Below are positions 34,511 to 45,055 of a stretch of DNA of 64,000 nucleotides, in pieces. The stretch comes from Rhizomys pruinosus (lineage: Eukaryota > Chordata > Mammalia > Rodentia > Spalacidae): NCBI GenBank assembly GCA_009823505.1, contig VZQC01004541.1:1694590-1758589 (forward strand), read 5' to 3'. The position numbers and the translations under genes are program-made. Position 1 is the first letter of the stretch, and each line of letters opens with the position of its first letter. The notes beneath the pieces are model-generated. The model had not been told where the DNA came from. It did no database searches and saw only the letters and a program-made list of their open reading frames with translations.

Positions 34511-34691
34511 TTTACAAACCTGTGTGCATGTGTGCAGAGAGGCCAGAAGAGGGTGTTAGACTCATGGAGCTGGAATTACAAGAGGTTGTGAGCTCCCTGA
34601 CTTGAGTACTGGCAACCAAACTCTGGCCCTCTGGAAGAACAGCAACTGTGACTCACAGCTGAACCATCTCTCCAGTCCTACATTGCAGGTC
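34445..34691 (-). repeat. B3-type SINE, antisense; left arm of an inverted duplication
   Basis: Antisense B3-like SINE with a (GT)n tract at about 34,478-34,511. Its reverse complement nearly matches 35,206-35,458, including the flanking non-SINE words GACCTGCAATGT and CCTTGAGGG. Confidence 0.85.
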
Positions 34692-34764
34692 TATGGGGCT
34701 ATGGGGAGACCCTGTCTCAAAAAGACTGAAAAAAACAAAAAAAAATAAATAAAAACAAAACTTC

Positions 34765-35180
34765 AAAGGTGGCTGGAGAGATGGTTCAGCAGTTAAGAAC
34801 ACTGACTGCTCTAGTAGAGGACCTGAGGTTGAATCCCAGCACCCACATGGTGCCTAAAAACCATCCATGCAGGGCATGATGATGAACACCTTTAATCCTA
34901 GCATGAGGGAGGCAGAGGCAGGTGGATCTTTGTGAGTTCAAGGCCAGCCTGGTCTACAGAGTGAGTTCCAGGACAGCTGGGACTACAGGAGACCCTGTAC
35001 TTAAAAAGACCAAAAAAAAAAAAAAAAAAAAACCAAACAAAAAAATAATCAAAAAACCATCCATAACTACAGTTCCAGGGGATCTGACTGACACCTTCTT
35101 ATGGGCATGGGCATGGGCATGGCATGACACAGACGCACTTACATATAATGCAGGCAATACACTCATACACATAAAATAAA
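34765..35180 (+). repeat. B2 SINE split by a B1
   Basis: B2 head at about 34,768-34,865 and tail at about 35,050-35,180 flank a complete B1 (34,872-35,035). AAACCATCCAT on both sides of the B1 is its target duplication, so here the B2-B1 junction is a plain nested insertion. Confidence 0.85.
34872..35035 (+). repeat. B1 SINE nested in B2
   Basis: Complete B1 with a poly(A) tail of about 20. Confidence 0.9.
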
Positions 35181-35205
35181 AGTAATAAATAAAAAAAATT
35201 CAAAA

Positions 35206-35457
35206 GACCTGCAATGTGGGACTGGAGAGATGGCTCAGCTGTGAATCACAGTTGCTGTTCTTCCAGAGGGCCAGAGTTTGGTTGTCAGTACCCAAGCCAG
35301 GGAGCTCACAACCTCTTGTAATTCCAGCTCCATGAGTCTAACACCCTATCCTGGCCTCTCTGCACACATGCACACAGGTTTGTAAACAGACACAAAGACA
35401 CAGACATACACGTACACACATAAATAACAAAAATAAATCTTTAAAATATCCTTGAGG
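35206..35457 (+). repeat. B3-type SINE; right arm of an inverted duplication
   Basis: Near-identical reverse complement of 34,445-34,691. It lacks the long GT run and has CA/GA-rich sequence there instead. Confidence 0.85.
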
Positions 35458-35718
35458 GACTGGAGAGATGGCTCAGAGATTAAGAGCACTGACTGCTCTT
35501 GCAGAGGACCTGGGTTCAATTCCCAGCACCCACATGGCAGCTAGGAACTGTCTTTAAGCTGGGCATGGTGGCTCTTGCCTTTAATCCCAGGACTCAGAGG
35601 CAGGTGGATCTCTGTGAGTTCAAGGCCAGCCTGGTCTACAGAGTGAGTTCCAGGCCAGCTGCGGCTATAGGGAGACCGTGTCTCAAAAAAAAAAAAAGAC
35701 CAAAAACAAAAACAAAAA
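35458..35718 (+). repeat. Chimeric B2-B1 SINE, copy 2
   Basis: B2 head and centre (GACTGGAGAGATGGCTCAG) run to CTGTCTTTAA and then directly into a B1 (GCTGGGCATGGTGG) with an AAAAAC tail. The B2 3' part is absent. The junction is identical to the copies at 14,247 and 37,385. A flanking repeat is only weakly visible (ATCCTTGA / TTCCTTCA). Confidence 0.75.
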
Positions 35719-35759
35719 TTCCTTCAATGGAACTTTGCTTCTTTTTTTTTTCAAATTAC

Positions 35760-35820
35760 CTTAGATATTTTCCAAAATTTTTACAGTAGTCTTCAACAGT
35801 GTCATCTTCACATTTGTTTC
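35760..35820 (-). CDS. KRAB zinc-finger gene, exon 3 (KRAB-b-like)
   Basis: A 61-bp exon, the usual size for this short KRAB exon in rodent genes. It is bounded by TTGTAG before GAAAC and by GTAATT after CTAAG. With the G left over from exon 2 and the A from exon 4 it encodes GNKCEDDTVEDYCKNFGKYLR (residues 44-64), the counterpart of the acidic ED-x-x-x-EE/ED-x-C segment in other rodent KRAB proteins. It is too short for an independent frame and was found by its splice sites and phase. Confidence 0.85.
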
Positions 35821-35933
35821 CTACAACGTAATCAAAGAAAATTTATGATGAATTAGAAATTAATGAAAAATTAGCTTAGAGCTTTAGTGTATATGAATCA
35901 TATCTGACTTACACACCACATTCTTCACTTTCA

Positions 35934-36143
<210 letters not shown>

Positions 36144-36252
36144 CTAAACATTCCATAGACTCAATTGATAATATGTTCATAGAATTCTGTGCTAACCACA
36201 CATTCTGTTCCATGACACAGAAGTTCTAATGTAAGCTTTGAGTGGTTCTGAA

Positions 36253-36397
36253 AGAGTGCTGGCGGCACACGCGGAGGGACACAAGGGGGCACACGCGGAG
36301 GGACACAAGGGGGCACACGCGGGGGGACACGCGGAGGCACACGTGGAGGCACACGCGGAGGCACACGCGGAGGGATACGCGGAGGGACACGCCTCTC
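36253..36397. repeat. GC-rich minisatellite with 11-14 bp units
   Basis: About eleven imperfect units built around CACACGCGGAGG and CACAAGGGGG. It lies in intron 1, about 110 bp upstream of the KRAB-A exon. Confidence 0.9.
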
Positions 36398-37004
36398 ACT
36401 ACTGAGTACACGGCATAGGACGTGCTGCTGCTCTGCCCCATTCTTTTTCTACAGCACATTTCTACTTTTTGTCTCAAAAACGTTCCACCCACTGGTGTAC
36501 AGAACAGAGGAAAATTAGCATGCGAGATCCTGTTTGTCCTTAGAAATTCATGCGCAAAGTATTAGTGCTCAAAATTTTAATGACATGAAGAAAGTTAACA
36601 TTTAGGCACTGATTGCATGGCCAGAGATGAAAAATCACACATGATAAATGAAAGTCTATAAACCTATTAAAATCTCACAGAGGTGACCAGAGGAACAGCC
36701 TCTGTACCTCCAAAAAAGAACAGGCAATTTCACACATGCTGTTACAACTTGTTGAGTGGGGAAAGGAGGTCTTTCTATGTGCTTACAAAAGAAATCATTT
36801 GATAAAAAAAAAGAAAAGAAAATAAGTGAAAATAACCACCATGTTACTTCCAACTTGTCTGTAAAATATGAGTGGATGAGTAAGCAGATGTTGTATGGTC
36901 TTGCTCTAGAATGTTCTGCATGCAGGCCTATCTTTTCAAAATAGTGGAATGTTGGGGCGTATAGAGAACAATGGTAGCACCCCCTCATGTGGTACACACT
37001 AAAA

Positions 37005-37945
37005 TAATCATTTATATGGTATAAGTAGTTTATTCAAACACAATTTTAATCAATAAATATGATACATAACCAATATTCAAAGATCTTAAAATGATTCTTT
37101 AATTTTTTTTGAGTAATGTCAAATGCGAATAGAGTAGATATAAAGGGGACATGTATTTCAGAATGAACTCAGTGTAATCAGCTAAAATGACATATGTGTA
37201 TAGTCACAGTTGTATCAGAGAATGAGACAGAAGGTTCACTTGAGCCTAGGAGTCCAAATCAGCCTATGCAACACAGCAAACTACCCATGTCAGGAAGAGA
37301 GGGAGGTAGGAAGGTTTGGAATGAGCAAGGACAGGAAGCAGTGCAGGGTCACTGAAGTTCATGGTTTCATTTTGTAGTGTTAAACAAAATTTCACAGGGA
37401 GCTAGAGAGATGGCTCAGCAGTTAAGAGCACCAACTGCTCTTGCAGAGGACTGGGTTCGATTCCCAGCATGCACATGGCAGGTAAGAACCGTCTTTAAGC
37501 CACGTGTGGTGGTGCACACCTTTAATCCCAGCACTTGGGAGGCAGGGGCAGGCAGGCGCATCTCTGTGAGTTCAAGGCCAGCCTGGTCTACAGGGCTAGT
37601 TTCAGGCCAGCTGGGGCTACAGGGAGACCCTGTCTCAAAAACACCAGTAAATAAATAAATAAATAAATAAGTAAATAAATAAATAAATAAGTAAAGAAAG
37701 AAAGAAAGAAAGAAAAATAAAATAAATAAAAAATAAAATTTCATGCATCTCCAAACCAGACATTTAAAATTTTTTATTATTTTTATTATATGTATGAGTG
37801 TTTTGCCTGCATATGTGTAAGTGCACCCATGCTGTGCAATGCTGGAGGAGGTCAGAAGAGGGTGTAGGAATCTGGAACTTGAGTTGCTGATGGTTGTTAT
37901 GCCCATGTGGGCACCGGGAAACAAACCTGGGTCCTCTGCAAGACC
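37005..37945. repeat. Paralogous segment A (copy at 51,860-52,735)
   Basis: About 0.55 kb of non-SINE sequence (for example ATAAATATGATACATAACCA and TGAGCCTAGGAGTCCAAATC) recurs in the same orientation at 51,860-52,735, ending in the same diverged B2. This copy has a chimeric SINE that the other lacks. The other has a B2 that this one lacks, and it also lacks an interval corresponding to about 36,797-37,003. Confidence 0.85.
37385..37735 (+). repeat. Chimeric B2-B1 SINE, copy 3, with an empty-site paralogue
   Basis: B2 head and centre join a B1 at CCGTCTTTAA, followed by an AAAT/AAAG-rich tail. AAAATTTCA lies before (about 37,385-37,393) and after (about 37,736-37,744). The paralogous segment near 52,480-52,500 reads straight through this point with no SINE. 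Confidence 0.85.
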
Positions 37946-38050
37946 TTTTATAAAAAATTTTTTAAATTTAATTTAATTTTAGTATGTGTATGAATGTACT
38001 ATCTACATGTATGTTTGAGCACCTGTATCTTGCAATGCAGTGGAGTATTG
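37760..38050 (-). repeat. Two antisense B2-type SINEs, second truncated
   Basis: A diverged antisense B2 (37,760-37,945) is followed directly by the 3' part of another (37,946 to about 38,050), where retroviral sequence begins. Confidence 0.7.
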
Positions 38051-38054
38051 AGCC

Positions 38055-39924
38055 CTGGAAGTAGTGAGCCAAGGGTGAGAGGCAGAAACCTGTGGCTGAT
38101 ATTGCCTGGACCATACTTCATGTTATAAAGATTTGTCCCAGATGGAGGAGACAGCCCAAAGAGAAATTGAAAATTTAAGGGAGAAAATAGAACAAGAAAA
38201 AAAAAAAAATAAGAGGCTGGTCTCCTCAGCGTTGGCCTCTGACCTTGCCAGTAACTTGCATAGAAGAGAAAGAGGTAGAAGTGTCAGGCTGCTGGTTTTA
38301 CAGCTAAGAGAACCTGAAGAAAAGGCAGATAGTGACTGATGAGGAAGAGAGTGACCTAGGAAAAGTGCAAGATGCCCCTCAGGTTCGACCTTTAATACAA
38401 AGAAAGGAAAAATCAATTTCAACATGCTGATAGTGGTCTTAGCAATGGCCCAGTTCTGGGAAACGAAGACAATCAGAGAACACTCAGCACTGAAGTTGTT
38501 GGAATTGGGGAAGACTTTCAAACAGGCAAAGAAGGAGCTCCTCAACATCTGGCTTGTGGGGCTGTGGGACATGGGGCAGATGGAAGTATTTTAAGTGCTG
38601 CAGAAGCAGAGAAACTATACAATTTAACCACCCATCCCTCCTTGAGACATAGGCTATGCAGCCAGAGACAGCACAGGGGGAATCAATCCCCTAATGGATT
38701 GGCTAATACAAGCCACTGGAGACATGTTGTTATTCCCAGCTACAGTTCCCACAAATACCAGGGGGTGGAGGATGGTAGGAGAGGGGCAAGCACTACTGAG
38801 GGAATTAGGTATGAGGAAAGCAACACACAGTGCCCAGTCCACTAGGCCAGATAGGACTGTGTTTTTCAGTGATTTAAAGGAAAAGCTTGATGGAACAAGG
38901 ACCTCAAGGTTGGTATGAAACTTTAATGGCCATGCTGAGTCCTTTGATGGGACACAGTCTTTATAAAGTAGGAGAGGGTTTGTCAGATCTAAGTGACCTA
39001 GACAGGCATGTAAAGTATGTCTGTAAAAGAGTGAAACAGGGCCAGGCATGGTGGCACATGTCTTTAATCTCAGCACTCGGGAGGCAGAGACAGGTGGATC
39101 TCTGTGAGTTCAAGGCCAGCCTGGTTTACATAGCAAGCTCCAGGCCAGCTGGGACTGAAGGGAGACCCTGTCTCAAAAAGACAAAAAAAACCCCACAAAA
39201 AACCCAAAAAAAACAAGAGTAAAGAGCCTAAAGGTGATATAAAAAGGGCAAAACAGAAAAGGAAATCGGCTTGGGTTATGGGGGAGCAAATGTGGCAAGA
39301 TTTACCTGAAGCCCAGGTTCCTAAAACAAAAAAATTGATACAAAGCCAAATTCCATGCTGAAGAGCCTGTAGAAGGCTTTAAAGCCTGAGGAAGGGTTCA
39401 CAAAAGGTATAAGGAGTATAAAAATTGTCCAGGGGCTGGACAATGATTACCCCCAGGTTAAAGAGAATACCTTTCTTTGCTAAGAAAAGTTATGCAGGGG
39501 GTGGAGGAAGTCTGCCCAGCCAGGGCCTCCCCCAGCAGCCAGATGGTGTCAAGGAAAAGACAAAAGACTACAGCTAGGAGTCAGGCCCAGGGCCTACCTG
39601 ACCCAGCAAACCAGCAAGTACAGTAGAGGCAAAAGGGGACCTATTTCTCCTTGGGCCTGTGCAAGACTAGGCAGCTTGAGCCCAATAAGTCTATCAGACC
39701 TAAAGTAGTATAAGGAGGCTGCATGTGTAAACCGCAGGATAGCAAATGAATTCAAGAACATAACTGAGGACACTGAAGAGCTGACTTAATGCCTCTTAAC
39801 CGTGCTACTGTACCTAACATGGATCTTCTGAGACAATTGGCACAAACAGATAAAATCTTCCCATGCTTTGTTAGACATGGTTTGTTTGATTTAATACAAA
39901 ATGTTAATGTTTGACCTCTAGCCC
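38055..39924 (+). pseudogene. Endogenous retrovirus unit 1, degenerate gag region
   Basis: Homologous to 45,480-48,250. Pieces of a Gag-like reading are visible: a Lys/Glu-rich coiled-coil start near 38,133, a WLVGLWD-like segment near 38,545, and a later basic region. They are broken by stops and frameshifts and interrupted by a B1 at 39,030-39,200. No 5' LTR is present; the unit starts abruptly after truncated SINEs. It ends where L1 sequence begins near 39,925. The WLxxLWD context faintly recalls class III (ERV-L-like) Gag, but the class is uncertain. Confidence 0.65.
39030..39200 (+). repeat. B1 SINE
   Basis: Complete B1 interrupting the retroviral gag remnant. Confidence 0.9.
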
Positions 39925-40819
39925 AGTTAACCAAAAGAAATAAGGAACAACTCCAAAACAATACAATCCATGATGAAAAGGGAAATATCACAACAGACAA
40001 GGAAAAGATCCAGAAAATCATATGGAATACTTCAAAAACCTATACTCTACCAAGTCTGAATACCTAGAAGAAATGGATGAATATCTGAAATCCTGGGAAT
40101 CACCAAAGCTCAACCAAGAAGAGACTCACAGCTTAAACAGACCCATAATACATGAAGAAATTGAATATGTAATAGGAAACCTCCCAACTAAAAAAAGCCC
40201 AGGCCCAGATGGTGTCACGGCAGAATTCTATAAAACATTTCAAAAAGACCTAAAACCATTATTACCAAAACTGTTTAGAAGGATACAATCAGAGGGAATT
40301 CTCCCAAATTCCTTCTATGAAGCCAGAATCACTCTATTACCAAAACCAGGCAAAGATACAACTAAAAAGGAGAATTAGAGACCCATTTCCCTAATGAACA
40401 CAGGTGCCAAAATTCTAAACAGGATACTGGCAAATCGCATACAGACCCACATCAAGAAGATCATCCATCATGACCAAGTTGGATTCATACCAGAGATGCA
40501 GGGATGGTTCAACATATGAAAATCAATAAACATCATCAAACACATAAACGGAATCAAAGACAAAAACCACACCATCATCTCAATTGATGCTGAAAAAGCC
40601 TTTGACAAAATCCAGCATCCCTTCATGCTTAAAGTCCTAGAAGGAATTGGATTGGAGGGATCATTCCTCAATGTAATCAAAGCCATATACAGGAAACCCA
40701 CAGCCAATATCATCCTAAATGGGGAAATGACAGAAACATTCCCTTTAAAGGTAGGAACTCGGCAAGGCTGCCCCCTGTCACCACTCCTCTTCAATATAGT
40801 GCTTGAAACACTTGCTAGA
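39925..40819 (+). mobile_element. LINE-1 ORF2 fragment (reverse transcriptase region)
   Basis: A 5'-truncated L1. Reading frames show typical L1 ORF2 landmarks: [17 protein letters not shown] near 40,195, an [21 protein letters not shown] block near 40,575 and [18 protein letters not shown] near 40,760. The sequence stops at an N at 40,820 before the FADD box. Its 3' end appears to be the antisense L1 at 43,060-44,578, displaced by an inversion. Confidence 0.9.
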
Positions 40820-40820
40820 N

Positions 40821-40996
40821 TCCTTTTTTTTTTTTTTTTTTTTTGTTTTTGGTCTTTTCACGACAGGGTTCCATGTAGCCCAAGTCTGTCCTGGACACTC
40901 ACTCTGTAGACCAGGGCTGGCCTTGAACCTCACAAAGAATCACCTGCCTATGCCTCCCAAGTCATAGGATTAAAGGCGTGCGCACCACGGCTCGCC
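40821..40996 (-). repeat. B1 SINE, antisense, at the inversion boundary
   Basis: Antisense B1 with several single-base errors, starting at a T-rich run next to the N. Confidence 0.85.
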
Positions 40997-42960
40997 GATA
41001 AGTCCATTTCAAAGAAGTTATACTTTTATCCACAAAGAATAGAGGGGCTCGTTTCCTCCATTTAACAAGTTGTGACATCATATGTGTCTCAGTAAATAGT
41101 CCCTTCCTGGGAGAACAGCGCGTTTTTGACTCAGATGCACACACTGGTGGCCGTTTTTTTGTGCTCCACCTCCTCTCCTTCCCTGCTTCAGATCCAGATA
41201 AATGGACAGAGGACAGACTCTAATTAGGGGATTATTAGCAGCAAATTTAATGGTTGTTCCTATACGGGAAGCCTCCATTTGCAGGGCACTATGGTTGCCT
41301 AAAGCCATGTCCATACCTGACCAGGGCTCTCTGTAGTTCCATACACCATGGTGCTGGGGGTTGGGATTTCCCCAGAGAGCACCGCACGTGTGCTCCCAGC
41401 TTTTCAAGCCCTTAATCCCTCCCACTACATAAACTGCATGGGAGGGGTCACTGGATCCATAGCTCTGCCTTTGTGGCCAATGGCATTTGGTATTTCAGGA
41501 ACAATCCATTTAAAAGAAGGTTTAAATTATCCCACACTCCATCACCCCCCTTCTTTGGGACCTCACAGTCTGTATGCACCATCCTTTTCTGCAAGAGTCC
41601 CTGGGGCTGGGAGGTTGGGGGAGAGAGGTAGGATGATCTAATTTTTTTCTCTGAGATGAAACTTCACATCAAACTCTCAAGTCTGTCTAGGTTCTGTTTC
41701 CAATGGACTGCTTGTTCATTTCAGGGGTACTTTTCCTACTCCTTAAAACCAAAAATGGAAAGAAGCACACAATCTACCAAACATTGACCATTAATAATAG
41801 CCCACACTTGGGCACAAACAAAGTGTTGATGGTTATCTGACAGGGGTATCACAGGCCTTTAAAAAAAAATTGTAATGTCTTTTTCTACAAGGGCCTAGTA
41901 TGCCCCCTACCACTAGGGGTCTGCCTGGCTTATGGTATTAGGTCTGCATTCTTCCCCAGGTAGCAGGCCTTAAATCCAATTGGAATTCTGGGTGCACATA
42001 TACCAGCCTGCCACCATTGCACTAAAACACCTTTGGCATACAGTAGTGCACCACGTGAGGTCTGGAGCAGAGTTGCGTTTCTCCTAGTGAGATCCAGCTG
42101 TGACTCTCCAGCAGCTAGTCAGCACGTCCCGTATTCTGCGTCCTTCAGATAGCTACCATCTGCTCCTGTGTCTAACAAAGAGGCACAGCTTGTTTGGGCT
42201 CGCCTGCAACCCCCTGGAGCCTGGCTAAGTCTCTTCCATATGATGTATGGACACTGTATGCGTACTAGTAGGGGACAGTTGACCGCAGCACAAGCATCTC
42301 ATTCTCAGCTGTTTATTGCTGGCCGAAGTTTAAGCTCCTCTCAAGCATTCTCGACTGACGGAGAGAAGTGCGTGGCCTAGAATTCATTTACTCCCAGCAG
42401 GTCATGGGGTTATTGGTCATCTGGTCCGATCATGCTATACGTGTGCACTACATCAAACAGAGTGCAAGCGTGGTTTTTAAGGTGTGGACCTCAGGTGTCT
42501 ACCAACGAGCTCAGGTGTTCGGTCATAACTCTGGTAAAAGTTTCTGCCTTCCTTGGTGTACAACTTTGTCCCGGACTGCCTCTATTTTTTATTTTTGTAA
42601 GTGATCTTTTATGCTTTGGGCCTTAAGGTCCAGGCCATTGCAGACTTTCTTCAACCATTTGAGTATTGCTTATGTCTTATCCAACTGTAAACTCCCAAGG
42701 TTTTACCTGGCCCTGGTAGCCTTCGTGAATTTACTTTTCATCGTTCTTTTTTTTCTGTTTTTTTTTTTTTTTTGGTCTTTTGAGACAAGGTCTCCCTGTA
42801 GCTCAGCTGTCCTGGAACTCGCTATGTAGGACCAGGCTGGCTTGAACTCACAAAGATCCACCTGCTCTGCCTCCCAAGTGCTGGATATTAAGGTCGTGTG
42901 CCACCGCCTGGCAGTCATCTCTTTGTTTTTTTAGGTGTACTTGATATCTCAGCCAGCAGG
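40997..42960 (-). pseudogene. Endogenous retrovirus unit 1, 3' internal region and LTR start (reversed)
   Basis: The minus strand matches parts of 48,280-48,540 and 50,520-51,350, so it continues unit 1. It includes an aspartic protease-like motif LLDTGADGSY at 42,149-42,178, a purine-rich tract before a TGTGGGATAA start near 41,536, and a TGTGGATAAAAG LTR start at 41,034. No reverse transcriptase is seen. A segment of about 0.5 kb between 41,034 and 41,536 has no counterpart in unit 2. Confidence 0.6.
42755..42918 (-). repeat. B1 SINE, antisense
   Basis: Antisense B1 with scattered missing bases. Confidence 0.85.
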
Positions 42961-43059
42961 TGTCACATTGGTAAAACACTCAGCCATTAACATTTTTATG
43001 TAGTTTATTTCTTGCCCAGTGAATAGGCAGATATGTCTTATATCTTTCTTTTGTTTGTT

Positions 43060-44577
43060 TTTTCTTTTTTATTTATTTATATTTTTTATCAAATCTAGAC
43101 CCGTGTCCCCCCACACCACCCCCACCCACCAGCGCTCATGATTTCTGTCCAACCATGGCTTTCACTCTCTTTCTCAGTCTTTCTACTATTCTCCCTGTGG
43201 AAGTTGTGCTTTTGGAACGACAGTCATGTTTCGACAGTTCTTTGATTCAGTCCTTTCTTGTTGTTGTTATTGCTGTTGCCATATGCATCCACTCCAACTG
43301 CCTTGGACAAAAGCTCAAGGGGGCCTGCACAAGAATAGTTATCAATTATTGTTAATTGTGCCTAGCATCCCGATGCGGGATACCATTCATCGTTTGTTTT
43401 TGGGACTGTGTTGCTTCACTCAGCATGATGTCCTTTAGCTCCAGCCATTTTCCCTGCAAAGCTCATGGATTTCATTCTATCTTTACTGCTGCCTAGAACT
43501 CCGTTGTGTAGATGTTACACATTTTCTCATCCACTCAATCAGTTGAGGGGAATTTGGGTTGTTCCAGCTCTTGGATATTGTGACGAGAGCTGAAATAAAC
43601 CTGGCCGGGCATGTATCTCTGCAGTGGGGTGTATCTTGAGGGTACATGCCTGGAGTGGTATGGGTGGGTCGGGGGTTGGCAAGTTCATTCCAGTCTTCCA
43701 AGGGTCCTCCAAACTCCTTTCCATAGTGATGCATTGAGTTTTACATTCCCACCAGCAGTGGATGAGTGTTCCCCTTTCCCCACAACCTCTCTAGCACTTG
43801 GGTATCATTGTTTTCTTGATTCCTAGCCAGTCTTATTGGTAGAAGATGATATCTTAAAGTGGTTTGATTGTCATTCCTTAATGATTAGTGATGATGAACA
43901 CTTCTTAAGGTGTTTCTCAGTCATCTCTAATTCCTCACTGTGAAGTCTCTGTTCAGCTCTTTGCTTCCCATCTATTGAGTGGGTCAGTTGTTTTTTTCAT
44001 TCTTTGGTTTTTGAGTAGTTAGTTATATATTCTGGAAATCAATGCTTTGATGCTTTGTCAGATGTATTGCAGTGAAGTTTTCTCCCACTCTGTGAGATTT
44101 CTTTTCACTTCCTTATTGGTTCTTTTGATTTACAGAAGCTTTTTGAGTTTAATGAGGTCCCATTTGTCAATTGAGATCCTTAATCTTGTGCAGCTACTGT
44201 CTGATTTAAGGAAGGTCTTTTCCTACGCCTATGTCTTGTAGTTGTGCCAGTTTTCTTCATCCCTTCAGATTTCGGATTCCTGTTTAGGTCTTTGATCTCA
44301 TCTGGAGTTGACTTTTGTCAGGGCAAGAGGAGTAGGGGTTTAATTTCATTCTTCTACAAAGTTGTGTCCAGTTTTGCCGAACCCACTTGCTGAATGCTGT
44401 CTTTCCTCCACTGTGTCTTCTTGACCCCCTCGTCAAATATGAGATGCTAAATTGTATGTGCTCAGAATTATGGATCTTCAGTTTTGTTCCATTGGTCAAC
44501 AGGTCTTGTTTTTGTACCAGACCAGTGCTTTTTTATGCACTATAGCCCTGAGTATTAGTTTGACGTCTGGTATAGAG

Positions 44578-44578
<1 letters not shown>
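43060..44578 (-). mobile_element. LINE-1 ORF2 C-terminal part and 3' UTR, antisense
   Basis: The minus-strand reading shows late L1 ORF2 features (LTHWWWECKTQC-like region near 43,700; RTNKEVKRNLTEW-like region near 44,110), then a 3' UTR and an A-rich end near 43,060-43,085. The high-coordinate end stops at a poly(A) run unrelated to it, and about 0.5 kb or more of ORF2 is missing between this and 40,819. Confidence 0.85.

Positions 44579-44619
<41 letters not shown>
44579..44619 (+). repeat. Poly(A) tract of about 40, inferred B1 tail
   Basis: Pure A run ending exactly before GGACTTATC, the second copy of the target repeat of the B1 now at 40,821-40,996. Confidence 0.8.
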
Positions 44620-44621
<2 letters not shown>

Positions 44622-45055
44622 ACTTATCATTGGACAAGCTGTGAACTACAAAGATGGAATATGGTTTACTTAGTAAAGGGAGGGGCTAAGGGCAAAGCTG
44701 ATCCCACAGCAAGGTTCCCACAGCAGGGGTGTTCTGGAGATGTTCATGAAAATGCACATGGGACTCTAGGATGCCACTGGGACCATGTTGGGACCTGGGG
44801 CATATAAAAGCCTGCCATGTTTGTGTGGGGGTCTCTCACCATTTTGTAATCATGGGCAGAAGACAAGGGGATTCATGCCAGGTCTATGGGCGGCCATAGT
44901 GGGAAAGGAGAATCACTGCTTATCATGTAAGAGCTATTGTCTACATTGACTTTGTAGGCAAGCCTAATAAACTCTCTAGAAAAACCAGAGAAGCTGCTCA
45001 TTGCTTTGCCTAGTAATCAAGGAAACTGGAGGCTGAGGTGGGGCAGGACACTACA
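44620..45055 (+). mobile_element. Retroviral LTR shared by units 1 and 2 (main part)
   Basis: Nearly colinear with the LTR at 51,349-51,796. TATAAA at 44,803-44,808, AATAAA at 44,966-44,971, end CTACA at 45,055. Its first 38 bases are found reversed at 40,997-41,034. Read in corrected order, this LTR closes unit 1 and opens unit 2. Confidence 0.8.

Larger units (their letters stand above)
40820..44579. other. Inverted segment, probable assembly error
   Basis: Flipping this interval restores continuity for three elements. The L1 of 39,925-40,819 regains a 3' part. The first retroviral unit resumes after the L1. The antisense B1 at 40,821-40,996 regains its poly(A) and matching target repeat GGACTTATC (reverse of 40,997-41,005, and 44,620-44,628). 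The breakpoints are an N and a poly(A) tract. Confidence 0.85.

Noticed and set aside
34765..35180. A further chimeric B2-B1 SINE
   Set aside because: The B2 tail is present after the B1 and the target duplication surrounds only the B1, so this is simple nesting.
37415..37924. 169-codon minus-strand frame
   Set aside because: Antisense reading of the chimeric SINE and the diverged B2 with an AAAT/AAAG tail.
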